From positions 2,687,501 to 2,751,500 of the forward strand of contig NZ_CP121668.1 of NCBI RefSeq assembly GCF_029714425.1: a DNA stretch of 64,000 bases, read 5' to 3'. Position 1 is the first letter of the stretch. The number at the start of each line of letters is the position of its first letter. The stretch is from Bradyrhizobium sp. CB2312 (GTDB lineage Bacteria > Pseudomonadota > Alphaproteobacteria > Rhizobiales > Xanthobacteraceae). This document shows, one piece after another, positions 27,801 through 37,500 of this stretch. The notes under the pieces were generated by a model. That model was given only the letters and a program-made list of their open reading frames with translations, was not told the DNA's origin and did no database searches. A program made the translations under genes and the position numbers.

Positions 27801-30330
27801 GACTCGGATGGGCGGACCATTCGATCCCAACCTGACGCAAGAACTCAAGGCAAACCTCCACCGCTTCTTCGAGCTGAGCGCGCGTGGTGTAGAGGTGCGA
27901 GCGAAGTCTGGTCACTTCGGCGCCTGCCTGAAGGTTCGGGTATCGACGGGACAACGTACGCAGCTGCCCCTCGGCCGCGTCCAGGCGGCCGACCAGGAAC
28001 TCGCATTCCGCGTGCAACAGTTCGATCGCGAAGGCGTCAGGGCCGTCCACCGAACCGGATTTCTCGGCGAGAAGGTTTCGGGCCACTTCGAGGTAGATGA
28101 TCGCTGTTCCGTACGCTGCGGTGTTCCGCGCGCGAAGTCCGGCAGAGTGATTAATGGCGATGATCATGTCCCGTTCGTCGTCGCTGCGCACCTGAGAGAG
28201 GCCGCGGTTCAGCTGATTGGCGACGACATAAGGGTGCTCGCTCGCGTCGTCTTCCGGACGTGTGCGATTTGCCAATGCCATTCCGATTCGCAGATGGAGT
28301 GCCGCTCGATCTGCGCTTGGACAAAGCGCATAAGAGGCCTCCTGCACGCGATCATGCACGAAGCTGCAATATTTCGATGTGATCGATATCAAGCCGGCCC
28401 GAGACGCCGGCTTCAGGCTCGTCGTGACGGCATGCAGGGGGTGACCGCTGGCCGTCGCAAGATCTTCTAATGTTGCTGAACTTCCCAGGCAGGCGAGATG
28501 CAGCAAGGTCCTCCGAGTCTCAGCCGGCACCAAGTCGAGTTTTGCGGCCATCAAGCTCGCGACATTTTCCGCGAAGCCCATCGCGCGAACACGCCCGAGA
28601 TCCCAATGCCAGCGCCCCAACGAAGGATCAAAGGCGAGAAGGCCGTCGTCGTTCAGCGTCCGTAAAAATTGAGTGGCGAAAAAAGGATTTCCCCCGGTTC
28701 TCGAATGGATCAGGTTGGCCAGCGGACGCACTCGATTGTCCCGACATCCCAAGGAATCGACGATCAGTCTGGATACGTCGGAGGACGCGAGCGGCTGCAA
28801 CCGGAGTTTTTCGACGGGAACGCCGGCTGCGTGGATTGATTCAATCTGAAGCAGGTACGAATGAAGAGGTTCTGTGCCGTTGTCACGAAAAGCGCCGATC
28901 AGCATCACGTCCGTTAGATTTCGGTGGACGATCAGGTCGTTGAGAAGCTCGAGCGTTGCAGTGTCGAGCCATTGCAGGTCATCAATGAACAAAATCAGTG
29001 GATGACCGCGTCTGCCAAAGGCGCCGATTAGCTTTCGGAAGATGACGCGCAGCCGGTGAGACCGGTCTTGAGGGGCCGGAGTTGGATGAGGCTGCCGCCC
29101 GACGACATATTCGAAAGCCGGAATGACCTCGGTCAAGATGCCGCCGTGCGGTTCGGTCGCCTCGGTCAGCGTTCGGCGCCAAGCCGCGACCTCCTCCTCA
29201 TCGCATGTGAGAAGTTTGCGCAACAGCGAGTCAAAAGCTTGTGTGAGGGCCGCGTAAGGTACGTCTCGCATCTGGATGTCGAGTTTCGCGCTTGCGACGA
29301 GTGCCGCATTCGGAGCTATCCCCGAAAGAAATTCCGCGACGAGCGATGTCTTGCCGACGCCGGAGGGTCCGGAGACCAAGGTGAGGACGGATCTTCCCTT
29401 TTCGGCGACAAGATCAAAGATCGCGCGAAGCGCGGCGATCTCGCTGGCGCGGCCGTAGAGTTTGCGCGGTATCCGTAGTGAGCGGCCCACGTCGCCTCTG
29501 GCGAGTGGGAATCGTTTGATCTGCCGTTTCGCGGCCCATTCCGCTGAGCAATCCTTGAGGTCCGCAAGAAGGCTGCCGGCGGATTGAAATCTATCAGTCG
29601 GTTCTTTGGACAGCAGCTTGATGACTATGGCGGAGACCTGCTCGGGCAAACCCGCGAGCCGGTCGCCAGGTGGGCGCGGCGTGCGTGCAAGATGGCAATG
29701 GATCCATTCTTCTGGGGTGGAGGCAGAAAATGGCAACGAGCCGGTAAAGAGTTCGTACAACGTGACGCCTAGCGAATAAAGATCCGTGCGGCAATCGATC
29801 GGCTGTTTCAGTCGCCCGGTCTGTTCCGGAGCGATATAGGGGAGCGCGCCGGCCAACGCGCTGAACCCGAGATCCTTTTGCGATTGGCGCCTGGCGTTCC
29901 AAAAGCCGGTCAGCCGGACTCCGTTGTCTTCGGTGACAAGTATGTTTTTTGGGTTCAGATTGCAGTGAAACAGGCCCTGTCGATGAAGGCAATCGAGCGA
30001 GTCTGCGAGTCTCGTAGCCAAATGGAGCCGGGTGTCGAAATCGAGCGGATTCTCGATGACTGTGGCCAACGGCCGGCCGCCCGGATCGTCGAGCACCAGC
30101 ATCATGTTTTCCTTGTGCGGGACGAGCTCGATCGGGAGCACTGCCCAGGCCGGTTTGAGATCATCCGCGAGGGCGTATTCGCTCTCAAGCTTCTCCAGGC
30201 TGCGTATGGTTTGTCGTCGTGGCACCAATGCAAGAAGCGAAGATGGCTCGCTCGGGCCCCACGCTCGATAGAGGACGAACATGTCGTCGGTGCGTAAGCG
30301 CTCAACCGTGCATTTTGCCAGATCGATCAT
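24841..30330 (-). CDS. giant pseudokinase / AAA ATPase / GAF-PAS histidine kinase (1829 aa)
   Basis: This belongs to the trifunctional Ser/Thr-kinase-ATPase-histidine-kinase family. Residues 1-270 form a protein-kinase-like domain, but the catalytic loop is HCNLNPKN (Asp replaced by Asn at 124), DFG is TGFW (141-144) and no strand-3 Lys is evident, so it should be inactive as a kinase. Residues 290-600 are an AAA/NACHT-like ATPase with Walker A GPSGVGKT (321-328) and Walker B LILFIDDLQWLD. A long helical, TPR-like region follows to about 1250, then GAF (about 1280-1445), PAS (about 1453-1572) and a histidine kinase with His1603 in IAHEVRQPLSAI, N-box NLMMNAVEAM and G-boxes DTGAGI and GLGVGLAI. 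No membrane segment is seen, so it is cytoplasmic. No response regulator is adjacent. Confidence 0.9.
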   Translation of the reverse strand: MIDLAKCTVERLRTDDMFVLYRAWGPSEPSSLLALVPRRQTIRSLEKLESEYALADDLKPAWAVLPIELVPHKENMMLVLDDPGGRPLATVIENPLDFDTRLHLATRLADSLDCLHRQGLFHCNLNPKNILVTEDNGVRLTGFWNARRQSQKDLGFSALAGALPYIAPEQTGRLKQPIDCRTDLYSLGVTLYELFTGSLPFSASTPEEWIHCHLARTPRPPGDRLAGLPEQVSAIVIKLLSKEPTDRFQSAGSLLADLKDCSAEWAAKRQIKRFPLARGDVGRSLRIPRKLYGRASEIAALRAIFDLVAEKGRSVLTLVSGPSGVGKTSLVAEFLSGIAPNAALVASAKLDIQMRDVPYAALTQAFDSLLRKLLTCDEEEVAAWRRTLTEATEPHGGILTEVIPAFEYVVGRQPHPTPAPQDRSHRLRVIFRKLIGAFGRRGHPLILFIDDLQWLDTATLELLNDLIVHRNLTDVMLIGAFRDNGTEPLHSYLLQIESIHAAGVPVEKLRLQPLASSDVSRLIVDSLGCRDNRVRPLANLIHSRTGGNPFFATQFLRTLNDDGLLAFDPSLGRWHWDLGRVRAMGFAENVASLMAAKLDLVPAETRRTLLHLACLGSSATLEDLATASGHPLHAVTTSLKPASRAGLISITSKYCSFVHDRVQEASYALCPSADRAALHLRIGMALANRTRPEDDASEHPYVVANQLNRGLSQVRSDDERDMIIAINHSAGLRARNTAAYGTAIIYLEVARNLLAEKSGSVDGPDAFAIELLHAECEFLVGRLDAAEGQLRTLSRRYPNLQAGAEVTRLRSHLYTTRAQLEEAVEVCLEFLRQVGIEWSAHPSRDEVDRERRVLRELANGVSRDELHRLPEMTNVDHLATMAVLADLVVPSFLTDRNLSDIMLLAAARLTLLHGICAEACYPLACIYGVLAVDANDAGLALRLSEFGAMLADQRPMNANSGRALYSFGYYVTPWVRPIRSGLPFIQRGKKTSLAAGDLANASYAHHAVIAVRLFCGDPLREIYKEAEQPHALPACPDFALAAEAWAVQKALVLGLIGHDEEDGLVIPGAETTAKDRDLSPPSAFFHYAGLVQQNMIAGRPRTAVALAEHAEKHSWCMRSYTEFADYRFYLGLSHAAAFDISTPEESDNHVAGLREQHRKMTTWATRNPANFAARHALLEAELARIDGHELKAEQLYESAIRLARESGFVHIEAIAAERAAQFYEARGIRTVVLSYLSIARDCYQRWGAVAKVSQLEHSNLHLPAFDRIRASLEPAEVTEQQLDINTLFTASRALSGVIELSTLVRTLMKVVIEHAAAERGILFLMSQSGPEGVAEAHLEPDDIGVTVWEGGVRNLAYSQPIVNYVIRTRTCFSSHESTKNLLSADPYLRQSPHLALHCQPIVFQAKLVGVLYLESHAAVGAFTPHRLALLDLLAAQAAVALENARLYTNLQRSEAFLAEGQSISHTGSWSWDAKNGEVLWSDEHYRMFGLHPDRQHAVNIASAFRTIHPEDRAGLRLLVQSSMRSGSSFTTECRLIRTDGIRHLQIVGRPSFDGTGRLLAYVGATSDLTDYRRAQDALAAAQSDLARASRLTAVGELTGLIAHEVRQPLSAIAARAGAWQHWLMRSSPNLERATIAAAEIAAYADRATAVIESIRQMARNASPTRSLLDINDAVKETVTLLGSEIRRQQVVLKLDFAIGLPMVWGDTVQLQQVVLNLMMNAVEAMALVEGRPRILSLCTGNDHSGRIKVAIADTGAGISSDATERLFEPFWTSKPNGLGVGLAICRSIIERHGGTLSCAPNQPYGTIFEFTLPQNSSQETSGASFLKPR

Positions 30331-30507
30331 CGCTCGCTTCTCCCGACCTCGTTAAGGATGAGAAAATGGCTGCTCGAATTCGATAGAGTATAGCACTCCG
30401 AAAGACATTGTGCCTTGGCAGAAGGCGAGGAGAGGGGGCTGTGGCACGAATTGGTTACAACCTCGGCCGCCTCGTGATGCTCCGATCCTTGTTGGCGATC
30501 CGGGTGC

Positions 30508-30730
30508 TTAGAAAGCCACCTGCGTGCGCATGCCAACCGCGTCAAACCTCGATCCCACGTCGACAGTCGGGGTGGGGGAGGCTTGCTTGGCGACGTTGCC
30601 ATGCAGGTAGTCTAGCATGAAACGGATGTTTCCGTTGACATACCAGTTAGGCGCGGCCGCATAAACGGTCTGCCGTCCTCCGGAAATGCCGGTTGCGGTT
30701 GCGAGCCGATCGTAGACCGATTGTGCTGAC
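30508..30730 (-). pseudogene. phosphate-selective-porin-like C-terminal remnant
   Basis: On the minus strand a frame reads TATGISGGRQTVYAAAPNWY, then VNGNIRFMLDYLHGNV and ends SRFDAVGMRTQVAF-stop. GGRQTVYxxxxNWYVNxNIRFMLDY and the C-terminal aromatic residue (F) are characteristic of OprO/OprP-type outer-membrane porins, whose last strand ends in Phe. Only the final two or three beta-strands remain. Most of the 400-plus-residue barrel and the signal peptide are gone. Confidence 0.7.
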
Positions 30731-31197
30731 GCGTCCGGCGATTTCCGACCTCTCGGCCAAAGGTTGCAGCAAGATAAAGAAAGTCACCTCAATCTACAGA
30801 AAGGCGGCGCTGTGACCCCTCCGCCTTGCCTTGTTGCTTCATCACAGATGCAGCTATCGGAAGTTCTGGTTCGGGGACAAAGGCGAGTTGAAGCTGTAAC
30901 AGAAGCGGAGCTCCCTCCGAATAACGATGGACGTCCTGTTCGACGGACCAACCGGTTGCCTGCGTTGGAACCTGCGCGCCGAAGCATCGTGCCTCCGCCA
31001 GATTGCGGAAGCAAGTGAAGGGCTGCGAGCCTCGGCACGCTGGCCTTCATGGCTTATGACAAGGGCCGCCCGCACCTACGACGTCCTTGGCGGACTCCTC
31101 GAATCGAAGCCGTACAGCCTCAGGCCGGCACAAACGCGCAATCGCCGGCGAACTCGAAAGCTCGCCGGCGACGCATCGCTTCTCGGCAGAGTGCCAC
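30731..31197. other. intergenic, no supported gene
   Basis: About 470 bases between the porin stub and the first DUF417 gene. Open frames exist on both strands but are rich in Arg, Ser and Pro and resemble none of the neighbours. This looks like eroded DNA. Confidence 0.3.
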
Positions 31198-31704
31198 CTA
31201 ATGCCGGATCAGGCGAACCAGGTCCTGCCGCAGCAAGTAGAAGGAGACCGCGAGGAGAACGACATCCTTCATCAGGAAGGGCACGTTGCCCGTCATCGCC
31301 GGGAAGCCTCCTGCGGCGAGGTCCCAGCCTTCCGGCATGAAAGGAATGATTGTGACGGTCGCGATGAAGGTGCCGGTCGAGCCCAGCGCTCCCAGCACGC
31401 CGAGCCGGTGGCTCCAGAAGCCCGCGAGCAACAGCGCGCCGAAGGTCCATTCCGAGACGCCGAGGAAATAGCTGGCGCCGGTGTGGCCGAACACGGGATA
31501 GAGCCACCAGATCAACGGCCCGTTGCCGATGAACGGCACCAACCGCTCGAACTCGTATGGAAACCACTTCTGATAACCGAAGAAGAAGAACATGATCACC
31601 ATCGAGGCGCGGACGACGTGGTAATCGAGGTCTTCCGCGAGCAGGCCAGAGCCGTTCAGCGCACGGATAGTCGGGTTTTGGGTGGTTGCGGACAACGTGG
31701 TCAT
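31198..31704 (-). CDS. DUF417/YkgB (RclC-like) membrane protein, copy 1
   Basis: This is a 168-residue inner-membrane protein with four predicted helices. Family landmarks are LDYHVVRASMVIMFFFFGYQKWF, then NGPLIWWLYPVFGHTGASYFLG, FGALLLAGFW and GTFIATVTIIPFMPEGW. The group includes E. coli RclC, part of the reactive-chlorine resistance set. ATG 31704 (MTTLSATTQ) gives a short polar N-terminus; an earlier in-frame start is possible. It lies 47 bp downstream of the AhpD-like gene on the same strand, and both are divergent from the RclR-like regulator. Confidence 0.88.
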   Translation of the reverse strand: MTTLSATTQNPTIRALNGSGLLAEDLDYHVVRASMVIMFFFFGYQKWFPYEFERLVPFIGNGPLIWWLYPVFGHTGASYFLGVSEWTFGALLLAGFWSHRLGVLGALGSTGTFIATVTIIPFMPEGWDLAAGGFPAMTGNVPFLMKDVVLLAVSFYLLRQDLVRLIRH

Positions 31705-31751
31705 GCTCGTGATCCTTTCATGGTTGAGATCTGACATCTCGCTCGATGGCT

Positions 31752-32288
31752 TCACGCGACGGCGGGGAAGTCGATCTCGGTGTCGTTGATGCGATTGAAG
31801 ACGTTGGTGAACACAGTGATCGCGAAGGCGAGACTGATGTCGACGAGCTGTGCGTCGCTGTACCCGGCAGCCTTGATCGCCGCGAAATCCTTGTCGCTGA
31901 CGGTGCCGCTGGTGCGTGCGAGCTTGTCGACGAAAGCGACCAGCGCATCACGCTGGGCATCGCCGGTCGGCTGGCCGTCGCGAATCCGCCTCAGAACCTC
32001 AGGTGTGAGGCCGACGAGCTTTCCGAGATGGCTGTGGGCGGCGACACAATAATCACAGCGGGCGGCCTCGCTGATCACGAGCTTGATGATCTCCCTGTCG
32101 GACTTCGTCAGGCCTCCAGAGGCGAGCACGGTGTCCGCGGCGAGGATGGCCTTGAGCGCGGCCGGGCCGTGAGCGGCGAGCGCCGCAAAGGTGTTCGGCA
32201 CACTGCCGATGGCCTTCTTGATCTGGGCATAGACCTGGCCGGACGAGCCGGCATCAGCTTCGAGGTTCGGGACGTGAAGACGGGACAT
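31752..32288 (-). CDS. carboxymuconolactone-decarboxylase/AhpD-like protein
   Basis: This 178-residue protein has an AhpD-type redox motif EAARCDYCVAAH (E-x3-C-x2-C-x3-H), which supports thiol-dependent peroxidase activity rather than lactone decarboxylation. Flanking helices SDREIIKLVISEA and LVDISLAFAITVFTNVFNR fit the family. ATG 32288 lies behind a AAGGAGTG site. It is the first gene of a two-gene unit with the DUF417 protein and faces the AraC regulator, which fits an oxidant-induced detoxification operon. Confidence 0.88.
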   Translation of the reverse strand: MSRLHVPNLEADAGSSGQVYAQIKKAIGSVPNTFAALAAHGPAALKAILAADTVLASGGLTKSDREIIKLVISEAARCDYCVAAHSHLGKLVGLTPEVLRRIRDGQPTGDAQRDALVAFVDKLARTSGTVSDKDFAAIKAAGYSDAQLVDISLAFAITVFTNVFNRINDTEIDFPAVA

Positions 32289-32357
32289 GGTGGCACTCCT
32301 TGGTCGGGGTGGTGAACGATTGCGGAGTGACAGTATGGTCCAGGCATGAGATATTGA

Positions 32358-32385
32358 ATGCTCTAAATGCCTCTTATATATGCTC
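32358..32385. promoter_or_regulatory. direct ATGCTC-type repeats upstream of the RclR-like gene
   Basis: ATGCTC (32358), ATGCCTC (32367) and ATGCTC (32380) recur in the 120-bp gap between the divergent AhpD-like and AraC genes. AraC proteins usually bind direct half-sites, so these are candidate sites. The spacing (9 and 13 bases) is irregular and the call is weak. Confidence 0.3.
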
Positions 32386-32409
32386 ATTCGTCTCATTTCG
32401 GAGGGTGCG

Positions 32410-33405
32410 ATGGATTGGTTGAGCCGGCTGTTCGAGATGATGCGGGTGCGCGGTCGTCTGGACCTGCGCTGCTCTTACGGCGCGCCGTGGCGGATCGAGC
32501 AGGGGCCGGGCGAGGCCAACGAAATCCCGTACCACGCGGTGCTCGCGGGTTCGGCGATGCTGGACGATCCGGCGGGAGGCCGGCCGCTGCTACTGGAGGC
32601 CGGCGACATTCTGCTGCTGCCGCGCAACCCCCGGCACGTCATGCAGGACGGCAGCGGAGCTGTGCCGCTGAAGGCCCGCAACCGCGCGTCGCTCAATTTC
32701 ACGATCAGCGAAAATCTCGGCTCGGACGCGCGGCTCGATCTGTTGTGCGGACATTTTTCGATCGCCCCGCCGCACGACCGCCTGCTGCGCAATTATCTGC
32801 CGCCAGTCCTGATCGTGCGCACCGGCGCGCAGCAGGCAGGCGAACGGGACAGTGCCGGGCAGCTCGGGAGCCTCGTTGCCCTGATGCGTGGCGAGACGGC
32901 AGATGATCATCTCGGTGGCCGAGCGATGCTGAACGCGCTGTCGACGGCGATGTTCGCCCTCGTGCTCCGTCTTGCCAGCGAGAGCGGGGATGCGCCGCGC
33001 GGGCTGCTTGCGCTCGCAGGTCACCCGCGCCTCGCGCCAGTGGTCGCGGCCATGTTCAACGAGCCTGCGCGTGCCTGGACGCTGCCCGAGCTCGCGCAAC
33101 TCGCCAACATGTCGCGTGCGACACTCGCCCGTCAATTTCAGGAGAAGGTCGGACGCTCGCCAAGCGAGCTGTTGACCGACATCCGAATGACGCTGGCAAC
33201 GAATGAATTGAGAAAAGGGTCGATCTCGACCGGGGCGGTCGCGGAAGCGGTCGGCTATCAGTCGGAGGCGGCGTTCCAGCGGGCGTTCAAGGCCCACATC
33301 GGCATCACCCCCGCGCAATGGCGAAAGGCCGCGCAGGCTCCAGCGACGATTGACGGGCTGGAGCTGGCGAGCGCAGAGGCGATATCGGGGGACGAAAATG
33401 CATAG
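32410..33405 (+). CDS. AraC-family regulator, RclR-like
   Basis: This 331-residue regulator has an N-terminal cupin-like domain and a C-terminal pair of AraC helix-turn-helices (WTLPELAQLANMSRATLARQF, then AVAEAVGYQSEAAFQRAF). The start MDWLSRLFEMMRVRGRLDLRC aligns by eye with E. coli RclR, and Cys21 falls at the same residue number as the redox-sensing Cys21 of RclR. Cys113 in DLLCGHF is a candidate for the second sensing Cys (Cys89 in RclR), which is in a CG context there too. ATG 32410 follows GGAGGG; ATG 32380 lacks such a site. It is divergent from an AhpD-like and DUF417 pair. Confidence 0.88.
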   Translation: MDWLSRLFEMMRVRGRLDLRCSYGAPWRIEQGPGEANEIPYHAVLAGSAMLDDPAGGRPLLLEAGDILLLPRNPRHVMQDGSGAVPLKARNRASLNFTISENLGSDARLDLLCGHFSIAPPHDRLLRNYLPPVLIVRTGAQQAGERDSAGQLGSLVALMRGETADDHLGGRAMLNALSTAMFALVLRLASESGDAPRGLLALAGHPRLAPVVAAMFNEPARAWTLPELAQLANMSRATLARQFQEKVGRSPSELLTDIRMTLATNELRKGSISTGAVAEAVGYQSEAAFQRAFKAHIGITPAQWRKAAQAPATIDGLELASAEAISGDENA

Positions 33406-33472
33406 GCAGCGCCATATGCCGGTCCGACTCGAGGAGCCCGAACTCTGACCTGCGGGTCGCAGATTCCACCGG

Positions 33473-34345
33473 CTAGCTACCAGCGTCGGGGGTCACCTCG
33501 GCGAGGTCAAGATTACGGTCAGGGCCATGCGGAACCACCGATTGGCCGAGCTCGAGACGCATCAGTGTGCCGTCGAGATGGACGGTTACGATGTCTGGTT
33601 CGAAGGACACAAAATTGGAGATGCGACGGACCTCGGGATAGGCGTCGGGGTAGGACCAGGCCGCCTGGCGTGCATCTCCAATGGAATAATAGCTGCAGAG
33701 ACCCTTGTACGGACAGAAGGTCTGAAGCTTCACCGGAGTGAGGGCAGACTCGTCGATATCGGTACGTGGAACGTACCAGCGGGGTGCAAAGCCGGATTCG
33801 TAAAGCACCAGCGGCCGCTTCGTATCGGCGATGACCCGACCCTGAAGGTTGACCACGAGGTGGCGGGAGGTCTGGCGGATGTCGATGCGATGATAGGGAT
33901 CGGCGGCGTGACCCACGATGCGTTCGTCTTCCTCGTAGAAGGCATCCATGGCCCGCCAGGCGAAGGCGATCAGACCGCGCAAATCGCTCGCATGGGCGGG
34001 CAGGTCGGTGTGCTGCCAGGCTCCCCGCGCCGCAATGTGTTGCTCGTCGGCTCGAACGCTGTACCAGGACGTCGGCCCGAGATCGGGATGTTGAGTAATG
34101 TGCTCAGTAGGTTCCAGCACATCTGGGGAAACATCGGCCTGCGGGAAATAGGCCACAGGATAACGGCCCGGTTCGAACAACAGGCGCACCTTCTCGCTGT
34201 CGGCAATCCACCGGCCCCCGAAGTGCACGCGCATGCGGCGGCGCAACGGTTCGACGTATAATAGTCGCTTGGGCAGCGGCTCGGGGACGAGGAAGCGGCC
34301 GATTGCTCCCGTTGAAAGCGGGCCTTGTTGCCAGGACAGTCCCAA
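33473..34345 (-). CDS. protein with two DUF427 domains
   Basis: This is a 290-residue protein with two copies of the small beta-rich DUF427 fold. The first includes MRVHFGGRWIADSEKVRLLFEPG; the second has LVVNLQGRVIADTKRPLVLYESG followed by APRWYVPRTDI and the conserved CPYKGLCSYYSI. Function of the family is unknown. It follows the RclR-like gene convergently and precedes the second giant kinase on the same strand, with no sign of an operon. Confidence 0.82.
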   Translation of the reverse strand: MGLSWQQGPLSTGAIGRFLVPEPLPKRLLYVEPLRRRMRVHFGGRWIADSEKVRLLFEPGRYPVAYFPQADVSPDVLEPTEHITQHPDLGPTSWYSVRADEQHIAARGAWQHTDLPAHASDLRGLIAFAWRAMDAFYEEDERIVGHAADPYHRIDIRQTSRHLVVNLQGRVIADTKRPLVLYESGFAPRWYVPRTDIDESALTPVKLQTFCPYKGLCSYYSIGDARQAAWSYPDAYPEVRRISNFVSFEPDIVTVHLDGTLMRLELGQSVVPHGPDRNLDLAEVTPDAGS

Positions 34346-34500
34346 CTGATCTCTCCCTTTAGCCGTCAGCGGATGCCGACCTGTTCCCGCTCATGCTTGG
34401 TTTCGCCGACGCGATCCGAGGCTATATTTCGTCTGCAGTCCGGCTTTGGTTACAGGTCATCCCACCATTTCAGTGCTGTGATGACACCGACCGCAATGGT

Positions 34501-37500
34501 TCAGTCAGCTGCAAATCCTTCGTCGATCGGGACGGTGAACTGGAAGACCGCCCCCCGCGGTTCGTTTGTGGTCACCCAAAGTCTGCCGCCGTGCGCAACG
34601 ATGATCGAACGGCATATCGACAGTCCTACACCCAGGCCGCCCGGTTTGGTCGTGTAGAAGGGTTCGAACAGCCGCGCGTGCCCCTCCGCAGACAAGCCCG
34701 GGCCCGAATCCGCGATCGATACGAGTATGCTGTCGGCATCTGCTCTCGCGGTCTGGATCAATAGCTCGCGCTTGCCCTCCGTGGTCCCGCTCATCGCTTC
34801 GATGGCGTTCAGGATCAGGTTGAGCGTCACCTGCTGCAGTTCAACGCGATCGCCGAGGACCTTCGGCAGGCAATCGGCGAAGTCCGCCCGGATCGAGACA
34901 TCGTTCCGCGCCGCTTCAGCGTGCGTGAGCTCGATGACGTGACCGATCACGTTGTTGAGTGCCAGGGAGTCCCGCTGAGGCGGTGACTTTTTGATGAGGT
35001 CGCGGATACGTCCGATGACCTCACTGGAGCGGATACCGTTCTCGATGGTGCGCGTCAGTGCCCTGCGCGCCTGCTCCAGCGCCGGCGGGCGGTGATTGAG
35101 CCAGCTCAATGCCGCTTGCGCGCTGGCGATAATCGCGGTGTTCGGCTGATTGACCTCGTGGGCGATCGACGCCGTCAGCTGGCCCATCACCGCGACGCGG
35201 TTGGCGTGGGCGAGTTCCATTTGGGCCTCGCGGTAACGCTGCTCACGCTCCTGAAGCTCCCGGTACAGACGCGCATTGTCGAGCGACGTCGCGGCCTCGG
35301 ACGCGAGAAATTTGAGAAGAGCGACCTTTGCCGGCGTAAATACGGCCTTGGCAAGATTGTTCTCGAGATACAGCAGAGCGACCAGGCTGCCTTGCTTCGT
35401 GAGCGGAATGACCAGAATCGACCGTGCGCTCTTGAGCTGGATGTAGCGGTCCCCTCCGAAGGCTCCACTTTCCGCAGCATCGTCGAGAATAACGCGCTCA
35501 TGCGTGCGGGCCGCGTACAGGACGAGCGACTCCGGGATTTCCATCTGGGAAATCGGTCGATCGCACAGTTCGACATTGATCAGAACTCCCTCGGTCGCCG
35601 CTTCCGCGCGGATTCGCAGCTCAGCGTCCCGCTGCAAAATCAGCAATCCTCGTTCTGCACCGGCGTGCTCGATGGTCGTGCGCATCAGAACGTCGATCAG
35701 CTTCTCGAGGACGATCTCTCCGGACACAGCCTCCGAGACTTTCAGAGCCGCAGCGAGGTCCAGATGTTCGATCGGTGCACCGATCGTATGGGCCGGGCTA
35801 AGCACGGGTGCGTTCTCAGCAAGGTGCGGATACATGTCGTCGATCTGCCGTACCTTGCCGTCGGCTCCCCACCGGGCATACGCGTCGCGTGCGTTACGAC
35901 GGTATATATCGGCGATATCGGCGAACGCATCATAATCGCGAGCCGCATAGAAGTTCGCAGCCAGCTCGTAGGCAAGGCCCTCTTCCGCAACAAGTCCGTT
36001 TGCGCGGGCCGAGCGAACCGCGTGTTCGTAGAGGCGCATTGCATCGGAGTCGCAGCCCGCCAGCCGAGCGATTTCGGCGCCGACCAGCGCCGCGCAATGC
36101 TCGAAATTGTCAGGGCAGTTCTCCGCCCAGGCCCGGAGTTGCCGATAATGCGCGGTTACGGCGTCGATGCGTCGGTGCCCGCCGGAGATCGTTTCCGGCA
36201 GTGCAGCGATCGAAAGCGCACTATAAAAGTGATACGAAGCGGCCTCTGCTGGAGTCAGAGGGGTCCATCGCCGGCGCTGTAGCTTCGACAGGATGTCGAC
36301 CGCTGATGCGTGCTCGCCAGCAAAGAAACGCGCCCGAAGCTTGAGGATCCAGTAAATGCACTCGGCGCGCCACAAATTCGGATTGGCGGCGAAATGCTCT
36401 TCGATCTGTTGCTCGTCGAACTGCTCGTCGTCGAAGGAGCCAAATCTCGGGGTCAACCCGCGGAGGGTCCGGAACAAACCGCGTTGCGCGGCGATGATAT
36501 CCTCGATGAACCCGAACCCCATCTTCCGGACGAAGGCGAGGCCAGTCTCGGCCTCGCTCAGAACTTCGACAAGCGGATCGCCTGCCTGGAAGAGATTGCC
36601 ATTCAGATTGCTGCAACTGTATGCCGCATAGGTCAGGTCGCCGCTCCTGTGAGCGCTCTCGAAAGCGCGGCGAAGGAGATCGCGCGCGGCCCTGAAGTGC
36701 CTGGTCCACGGCACAACGTGTGCGCCAAATATCAGATAGGTCGCGGCCTGGTAGCGGGCCATTCCGCGCTGCTCGACCAATTCATAGCCGAGTTCCCCGA
36801 AGCGAAAGCCGGATTTGTAGTCGCCGAATTGCAGCCCGGCCACCATTCCGAGCTGCACATAAGCAACGCACGACCCGTCGCTATGACCCCATTCGAGGCC
36901 GAGATTGACGGCGCGGCAGATCGTGAGGGACAGCAGGTTCATATCCGTGAAGAGAGCAGGCGGCAGGAGTTTGGTCAGAACATCCATGGTCGCAAGAGAG
37001 GCTGGGTCGCTCATCAAGGGCAGCTTGACGAGGTCTTCGATGCTGCGCTCCCCAATTCCCGACCAGATAAGATCATACTCGCGGCGCGCCTCCGCTTCCG
37101 TCGGGTTGGGAGACCAGTGCACGCCTAGCTGCCGCAGGTACCCCAGGCCAACATCGACGGCCCGGCTGGACTGGCCGAGCGTCGTATAGACATCCATGCG
37201 CAGGCACGCGACGGCAGCCTGTTCGAGCGAATTGGCCGCGCGCGCCGCCAGTGCAGCCAGACGATCGTTCGCGACGGCTGGTTCGCCGGTCAGGAACTCG
37301 CATGTGGCCCGGTTCATTTGCAGCGTGAAGGCAAGGTCGTGCCGCCGCGCCCAGCAATCGGCGCTCAAGAGCCCGGTTCCGATGGAAAGATAGGAAAGTG
37401 CCGAGCTATAGGCCGAGGATGCCTTGGCGCGCTGGCCGGCAATCAAGTTGAGCTCGGCGATTTGCTCGCGCTCGCCTGGCGAGCCGACGAGGGGAAGACC

